Assembly: GCA_003024985.2 (NCBI GenBank)
Contig: PXIH01S0009037.1
Origin: Euperipatoides rowelli
Taxonomy: Eukaryota > Onychophora > Udeonychophora > Euonychophora > Peripatopsidae
Strand: one strand, 5' to 3'
DNA length: 12,345 nucleotides
Shown one piece after another: positions 7,711 to 12,345 of this stretch. The notes under the pieces were generated by a model, which was not told where the DNA came from, made no database searches, and worked only from the letters and a program-made list of their open reading frames with translations. The translations under genes were made by a program, and so were the position numbers. Position 1 is the stretch's first letter. Each line of letters opens with the position of its first letter.

Positions 7711-7744
7711 ACAAAAAGAAAGAAGGTTATGTCTTAATAAAACT

Positions 7745-8280
7745 GACCAATTAAATCTTGAAAAGGCCAACCCCATTAGCACTTAAGCAGATTTCTCATA
7801 TACAGTATGTCAGATTAGTCATCTAATATACCACTAATAGAAATTATAAGATAAAGTTAAATTGACCACATTCTAAGAAGTTCAAACTTAGTAAGTGTAT
7901 AAACTATTGGTATTTTAAATAAAAGAATAACTAAATTTATCTGAATAAAGAAATCAAACCTAATAATAAATAAAGATATATGAATTAGAGGCAGGTCGAT
8001 ATAATAGAAATACAATATTAGGAGCAAATTAAGTTATCTCATCGAGTATTAATAAATAGAATTAGGAAAATTATATCCAAAATTTTTTATTAGTAATGGT
8101 TTTCTGCATTAGAAAGTGTTTATTTAGGTAAGGGCCAATTACTGAAAAAAATATGATACCAGCTACTGTTTAAAATTATATATACAGTAACATAAAAGTT
8201 GTGACTTATGAGATTTAGACTAAAACTCTGACTTTAATAATACAACATGAAAGCACAAATTGAAACCTTGTTCACGAAGA
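7745..8280 (+). pseudogene. copia RNase H and polyprotein C-terminus relic
   Basis: This is the most decayed part of the element. Near 7757-7790 a piece resembles the inter-domain motif K-x-x-P-x-S-T-P-A-D. LGAN-stop-VISSSINK at 8018-8045 matches L-G-x-x-x-I-S-W-S-S-K-K-Q in the RNase H segment. TLTLIIQHEST, then AQIETLFTK (8253-8279), match the element's very end, L-x-Y-x-x-T-x-x-Q-I-A-D-x-F-T-K-P-L. No stop codon or 3' LTR start could be set after this. RNase H would remove the RNA strand during reverse transcription. Confidence 0.75.
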
Positions 8281-8570
8281 AGAAAGATAACCATTATTTG
8301 ACACCTAATTGTGAAGATCGACTAATGAAAGCTGGTCGGATTGTCAAGAAGCTTTATGACTGTCCATTTTAAGATTGGAGCTTGCGAGCCGACACACTAA
8401 TTTTAATATTTTTGAACAATAAGTTTAATAAATTGATAGTAGCATCTGGATAAAATAACAAGCTGTGGATAACTCAAGTATCAATTAATAATTGAGTTGG
8501 GATTTTTTTTTAGTATTTCAGATTCCTTTCATATTTTTTTAAATTATTATGACAGAAAAATATTATAACG
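8281..8570. other. intron segment after the copia relic
   Basis: No gene is seen. A polypurine tract and the TG start of a 3' LTR would be expected just after the RNase H end. The closest candidate, GGTCGGATTGTCAAG at 8334-8348, is weak and has no partner upstream of gag. From about 8400 the sequence is AT-rich intron with a run of 8-9 T near 8503. Confidence 0.45.
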
Positions 8571-9230
8571 GGCTCCTGTGGCACCATGGCTCGAGCAGTT
8601 CGCTATAATAGGCTTGGTAGTAAATAAGAATAGTAACAACAAACTCCACTTACAGTATCAACAAAATAAACTTTATGCAAAAACATAAATAATATTTTAC
8701 AGTGGTGAGTAAATAAAAATATAAACAACGCTTATCACATTTGGTTTACAGCAATTCAGTTAAACTAACCCATTGGCTCATGAATCCTGAGCCCGACACA
8801 GCTCACAGAGCAATTGACATTTTTAGAGGCACAGGTATCCATGCTAAGCTGACGATAGACCAGTAACGGTTACACACTAACTCATTATTCACACACATCG
8901 GCGCAAGTGAAAAGAAAAATAAGTATTTGATGATTACTGATAAAACTTAGAGTAAGGTACAATAAACTGAGTGGCTGTATTGTCATAATTGCCCAGCTTA
9001 TTAAAGTGACAGGTATGGATGCAGCTTGCATAGCTAACCCTTAAAATGGCTAACAGGCCTCCAAAGAATATGGTTATGAGGAGGTGAGCTGGTGACAGGG
9101 AGGCTTATATGAACAAAAAACAAAGAGTCAATTGTTGTTATATTGTGTGTGAGAGTTCATGTGAACAATAGTCACATGCCCTCACACGTCATAAGATGGA
9201 TGCTTTCATTATTAAAAAAGAATCATAGCA
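8571..9230. other. higher-complexity unidentified block
   Basis: This 660-base stretch is less AT-rich than its surroundings, with CpGs at 8574 (aacggg), 8591 (ctcgag), 8599 (ttcgct), 8793, 8853, 8867 and 8899-8902. No open frame of useful length or known protein motif is present on either strand. A near-repeat, ACAGGTATCCATGC (about 8829) and ACAGGTATGGATGC (about 9009), occurs 180 bases apart. The block ends in a strong nested hairpin (9147-9187). It is probably a non-coding transposon fragment of a family I do not recognise. Confidence 0.35.
9147..9187. repeat. nested stem-loop
   Basis: GTGTGAG (9147-9153) pairs with CTCACAC (9181-9187), and inside it CATGTGA (9158-9164) pairs with TCACATG (9172-9178) across a 7-base loop. 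A bulge of 4 against 2 bases separates the stems. The 14 pairs are perfect and richer in GC than the surrounding DNA. Confidence 0.75.
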
Positions 9231-9385
9231 ATAAAAATAAAAACTCAACAATTATTCATTCTTAGTGAAAAAAAAAAAATCTAAGGTAAGTTAAACACTC
9301 CTCGTGATTTTAGATTAAAAGCACTTGCTTTCTAACTCATCTTATAATGTAACCCATCTATAAGTATGACTGTATTATAAAACTT

Positions 9386-9444
9386 AGTTTGCATTTATAT
9401 ATGATATAAACACCAGTTTGCATTTATATACAATATAAATGCAA
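9386..9444. repeat. direct repeat plus hairpin
   Basis: AGTTTGCATTTATATA occurs at 9386-9401 and again at 9415-9430, 29 bases apart. The second copy also forms a hairpin: TTGCATTTATAT (9418-9429) pairs perfectly with ATATAAATGCAA (9433-9444) over a 3-base loop. The arrangement could be the end of a small inverted-repeat element. Confidence 0.75.
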
Positions 9445-10176
9445 GCTGTCTAAACTTATGATTATGAAAACCTTAAAGCCCGAGGTTGTACAGTATCTAA
9501 TGACTGTTTGGAATTTAGACGAATCATATCAACTGTTGACATTTTGTTTAATTAATTGTTTGTTTATTTACAGTATATAATAAATTGTTTGTCACTAGAT
9601 TTATTGTCAATAGAATAAGTGAATTAATAAATGGCAGAAATAGTTTGAACTCTCAAAATATACAGTAAATAGATAAAAGCAATAATAAGAATGAAAAGTA
9701 AAATGTTATAAATAAAATATTTTAAGTCAGTATGAAGAGAAAGTGTCAACATTTTTCCATGCCATGGTTCGGACAATCAACACGTTTATGGTGTATCATG
9801 GTCTGACTCATTCTTGTACTTTTTTTTTTTTAACAAAGTAATGGAAAATTCCTGAGTCTTTACAAAAGTACATTAGCATGCAGATTTGTGTACTTCTTAA
9901 TGACAAATCTAACTGTATGATGTAATGCAATTTTAAATCGACACTAAGAATAGAAAAATATGGTGAATTATTGTTCATGGGAAAAAATGTCCTCTATTTC
10001 TTTCTTATCTTTCATGTCTTCTCATGCCAAGCCGTTTTTGTATTGATCTTAGTCTTGTTTAGTTAATAAATAAACCAATTATGTTACCTTGGCATAGCTT
10101 AGGCTGTAACCCAATGTCTACTTTGCCATTGTCTCCATTATATGCTATAAAAAAATCTTGTCATTATGTATTTCAG
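9445..10176. other. intron, AT-rich, no gene seen
   Basis: This ordinary AT-rich intron leads to raptor exon B. TACAGTA occurs at 9489, 9569 and 9661. A T run lies at 9820-9831, and the acceptor before the exon is tatgtatttcag. No transposon relic is recognised. Confidence 0.6.
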
Positions 10177-10285
10177 TTTATGGATGGAAGAGATCCTGAA
10201 ATTCCTGTCTTTCAAGAAAGGCAGTGGAGGTTTTTCAGAAATGCTAAGGTTAGACGAGAAAGTCGAGAGGAACAAAAGCGAGGGG
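10177..10285 (+). CDS. RPTOR: raptor (mTORC1 scaffold), internal exon B
   Basis: This is the second raptor exon in the window: 36 codons plus one base. It continues the linker into the basic segment before the WD40 domain. The key match is QERQWRFFRNAKVRR, against K-E-R-E-W-R-F-L-R-N-S-R-V-R-R in vertebrate raptor. Between the MK that ends the previous exon and the WRF motif the residue count equals the vertebrate protein, so no exon is missing from the 7.1-kb intron. The acceptor is tatgtatttcag and the donor is gtaagt, phase 1. The exon ends in a very basic and acidic run (RRESREEQKRG), which differs from the vertebrate RRQAQQ segment. An open frame extends upstream to an ATG at 10081, but that part is intron: it has no raptor similarity and sits before a good acceptor. 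Confidence 0.92.
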
Positions 10286-11877
10286 GTAAGTAAGATGTTG
10301 TACTTTTTTTTTTTAATAAATTACTAAATTTTGTAAATTATGAATACATTAATCACTATTAATGACAGTGACTGAGATGGTCAATAAGTCATGCATAGCT
10401 AATCAAAAAATTTGCTTTGCAAAATCATATGTAGATTAGGAAAATATAGCCATTAAAGGTTATTTCATTTTTTTAAAAAATCTTGTTAGTAAAAAAAAAA
10501 AATTCAAATGATAGATATTTCTATAAAATATAAACTTAAAAAAACATGCATAAATGTTAATTCAAATGTTACATAACAAATTACAGTATACATTGTACAG
10601 TGGATTCTGCTGTTACTATTCTTTCAGCAGCATAATAATAATTACGGTAATTGTCATAGATTTTTACAAAATGAAATTATTATAAAATGTCAAAGAATAC
10701 ATTTATTAAATAAAACGTACAATAACTACTAGGTGTCAAAACTGGCATCAAAATATAAAATACAATATATACATAGTATTAAATAAACATTTATTTATTT
10801 ATATGTTTATTAAACACTATTCAATGGCGGAATCTATTATAGAAAGTACAAAGGTCAACAAAATACAAGATATATTAAAATATACAATCATATATTAAAA
10901 TATTGAAAACTACTAAACTCCCCCAAGTCAGAATTTTTTTTTTTTAATTTTCTCTTGAAAAAAAAATCCTATTAATATAGATATAATTTTAACAGCTTGT
11001 CAATTATATACAGTAATGAGTGCCAACAAAAATTATATATCTGTGAGTTTATCAAGCTATGAACTGGAATAACTTCATTTCTGTCTTCTCCTTGGAGGGT
11101 ATTCGTGGTAGGATCTATTCACAAACCTAAAAATATCCTTCATAAATAAAATATATAAAGAATATAAAGTTGGCAGCCTTACTTTCCTTAAAACTTTTCC
11201 TGTAAAAGATCTTGGAACTAAGATCTAATATTTATCTGTAGTATAACATCCAACATTTATTTGCTGCATTCTCCCTCACAGATATAGTATGTAGAATTGA
11301 CTAAGTATGAAAAAATTTTCATTAAAGTCTTTCAATTAACACTTCTAGACCTACTATACATTGTAGTTCAAAAACAGCAAAAGCCAGAACTTACATTGTA
11401 GCACACCTTATACTGCACCTATACTTATCACTTTGTCAGTATGAATCAAGTCATCTGAATATTATCTGAATCCTATTTTGCATAGTCTTAACGAGGATAA
11501 ATTTTATTTGATCTCTGATAAAACCTCTTTAACATTTCAGTATTAAGTTACTGGTATGATGAAGCTTGTAAGATTCACTATATTGTAATCATAGCAGAAT
11601 TTTAATAACAGCTTTACTGTAAGCCAAATGTTAGAAGATAAAAATGCTTTATTTTGTATAAAAAAAAGTGCTATACAAAATCTGCTTAGCAATGTTAAAT
11701 GGCATAATCATGAACCGTTCTTGATTACGTTTTAGAAAAGTCGCCTATAAATAATATATTAATTTCATGTCTTACATCCAAGAATGATGCTTAAAACTTT
11801 TTTTTTTTTTAAGAAATCTGTAAATTGGTAGATATTAGTTGACTGTCCTATTAATTACTTTTTCATTTTTATTTCAG
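10286..11877. other. raptor intron of 1.6 kb, low complexity
   Basis: This GT-AG, phase 1 intron is AT-rich throughout. It contains A runs and T runs, a two-copy 20-base repeat beginning TATATTAAAA (10871 and 10891), and AATAAACAT/ATGTTTATT inverted arms at 10782-10790 and 10803-10811. No open frame or transposon protein similarity is seen on either strand. Confidence 0.75.
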
Positions 11878-11998
11878 AAGAGGGTCATTTTCAGTTAAAT
11901 GAACAAATTTTTTTAAACAAGAACAGTGCTATTCCAGTAATGATGAAATTCCATCCATATACACCTCACCTTGCTGTCAGTGATAAAGAAAAAATCAG
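11878..11998 (+). CDS. RPTOR: raptor (mTORC1 scaffold), internal exon C, start of WD40 propeller
   Basis: This third raptor exon has two bases completing the split codon, 39 full codons, and two bases of the next codon. It encodes the start of the C-terminal WD40 propeller. EQIFLNKNS, then KFHPYTPHLAVSDKEKI, matches D-Q-I-F-L-N-R-N-P and K-F-H-P-F-T-P-C-I-A-V-A-D-K-D-S-I of vertebrate raptor almost position by position. FHP and the xLAVxDK strand are typical of a first propeller blade. The acceptor is tttttatttcag and the donor is gtatga, phase 2. In relatives the next residues are F-W-D-W; they must lie in an exon beyond the window, since nothing in 11999-12345 encodes them. There are no stops, frameshifts or radical changes, in contrast to the transposon relics in the neighbouring introns. 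Confidence 0.93.
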
Positions 11999-12345
11999 GT
12001 ATGACATACAGTATTTCTGATATTATTTCTAAATATTTAATATGCATTCAAGATATCTAGGAAATCTTGGATATAAAAGAAAAAGTCATAATTCTAAAAA
12101 GAATTGTCAAATTTCAAAAATATATCTGCATTAAATGATAGTTACACTCTGCATATTTGTGAATGCTTTCACACTTTACATTATCCCATGTCTCCCTTCT
12201 GCAAACAAGGCAAAAATGTAAGACCACCCATCGATGAAGATCCCAATTGCAAATAAACTATAAACTATCTATATGGATATGCCAATGGAGGTGCGGCCTG
12301 CGCCGGGTGCCACCATAGAAAAGGGTGCCACCCCCCCCCCCCCCC
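11999..12345. other. start of the next raptor intron
   Basis: It begins with the donor gtatga and TACAGTA at 12007. No further exon is present. The last 60 bases change sharply from AT-rich to GC-rich (from about 12286) and end in a poly-C tract. Confidence 0.7.
12305..12345. repeat. GGGTGCCACC direct repeat and poly-C tract
   Basis: GGGTGCCACC occurs at 12305-12314 and 12323-12332, 18 bases apart. The second copy runs directly into at least 15 C (12331-12345), cut by the window end. The true C-run length is unknown and may also reflect sequencing or assembly limits. Confidence 0.85.

Larger units (their letters stand above)
5313..8280 (+). mobile_element. Ty1/copia LTR retrotransposon, near full-length, inactive
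   Basis: All coding parts of a copia-type polyprotein can be followed on the + strand in the order gag, protease, gag-pre-integrase, integrase, reverse transcriptase, RNase H. Integrase before reverse transcriptase identifies Ty1/copia (Pseudoviridae) rather than gypsy. The frame is broken by many stops and single-base shifts, so no more than about 110 codons stay open. The catalytic Asp pair of the reverse transcriptase is damaged. The element lies in sense orientation in the raptor intron. Neither LTR, primer binding site nor target duplication could be recognised. The gag N-terminus upstream of 5313 and the 3' end beyond 8280 are too decayed to bound. Individual domains are listed separately. 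Confidence 0.9.

Noticed and set aside
5139-8625. Similarity between ATGGCGCTAG..GCTATAA (about 5143) and ATGGCTCGAG..GCTATAA (about 8584) as a possible LTR pair
   Set aside because: Only about 20 bases align with gaps; the preceding 300 bases at the two places do not match, so LTRs are not supported.
10081-10293. 70-codon + ORF starting at ATG 10081
   Set aside because: Its downstream part is raptor exon B, but the first 32 codons lie in the intron before a good acceptor and have no raptor similarity; the last codons run past the gtaagt donor.
1-12345. tRNA, rRNA, SINE promoter boxes and CRISPR arrays
   Set aside because: No B-box-like GGTTCGANNCC, cloverleaf or regularly spaced short repeat with unique spacers was seen on either strand by eye.

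Overview
This is AT-rich (roughly 70% A+T by eye) animal nuclear DNA with spliceosomal GT-AG introns. It carries an internal piece of one host gene, three consecutive coding exons on the + strand (2948-3046, 10177-10285, 11878-11998). The spliced reading frame matches raptor, the mTORC1 scaffold (RPTOR), in the linker just before the C-terminal WD40 propeller and in its first blade. The phases join cleanly (0, then 1; the last donor is phase 2), and the segment between the conserved MK and W-R-F marks is the same length as in vertebrate raptor. The species cannot be fixed. The transposon types (a jockey/CR1-like LINE and a copia-type LTR element), long AT-rich introns and simple repeats fit an invertebrate, perhaps a crustacean or another arthropod.

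Everything else is intron. The first intron piece (1-2947) starts with a segment that looks like a transcript 3' end (stop codon, AATAAA and GT-rich element, up to about 495). A CpG-richer stretch of unknown origin follows; its minus strand holds a short ORF with a zinc-ribbon-like C-x2-C-x9-C-x2-C motif. An antisense LINE reverse-transcriptase C-terminus lies at about 1496-1905. The second intron (3047-10176, 7.1 kb) has poly-T and (TA)n tracts, a degenerate tandem family marked by AAAATGG-TGG-CCATTTT cores (about 4048-4330), and a nearly full-length but heavily broken Ty1/copia element in sense orientation. Its gag, protease, gag-pre-integrase, integrase, reverse transcriptase and RNase H relics can be followed in order from about 5313 to 8280. 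After it comes a higher-complexity unidentified block (about 8571-9230) and several hairpins. The third intron (10286-11877) and the last partial intron (11999-12345) hold low-complexity AT DNA; the window ends in a poly-C tract.

The raptor exons are the only sequence that looks maintained. Both recognised transposons carry stops, frameshifts and lost catalytic residues and should be inactive. I did not find a convincing new biological system. The points most worth checking are the zinc-ribbon ORF and its CpG-rich surroundings, the possible intronic polyadenylation site, a perfect 34-bp palindrome inside the dead copia element, and an apparent excess of TACNGTA heptamers.
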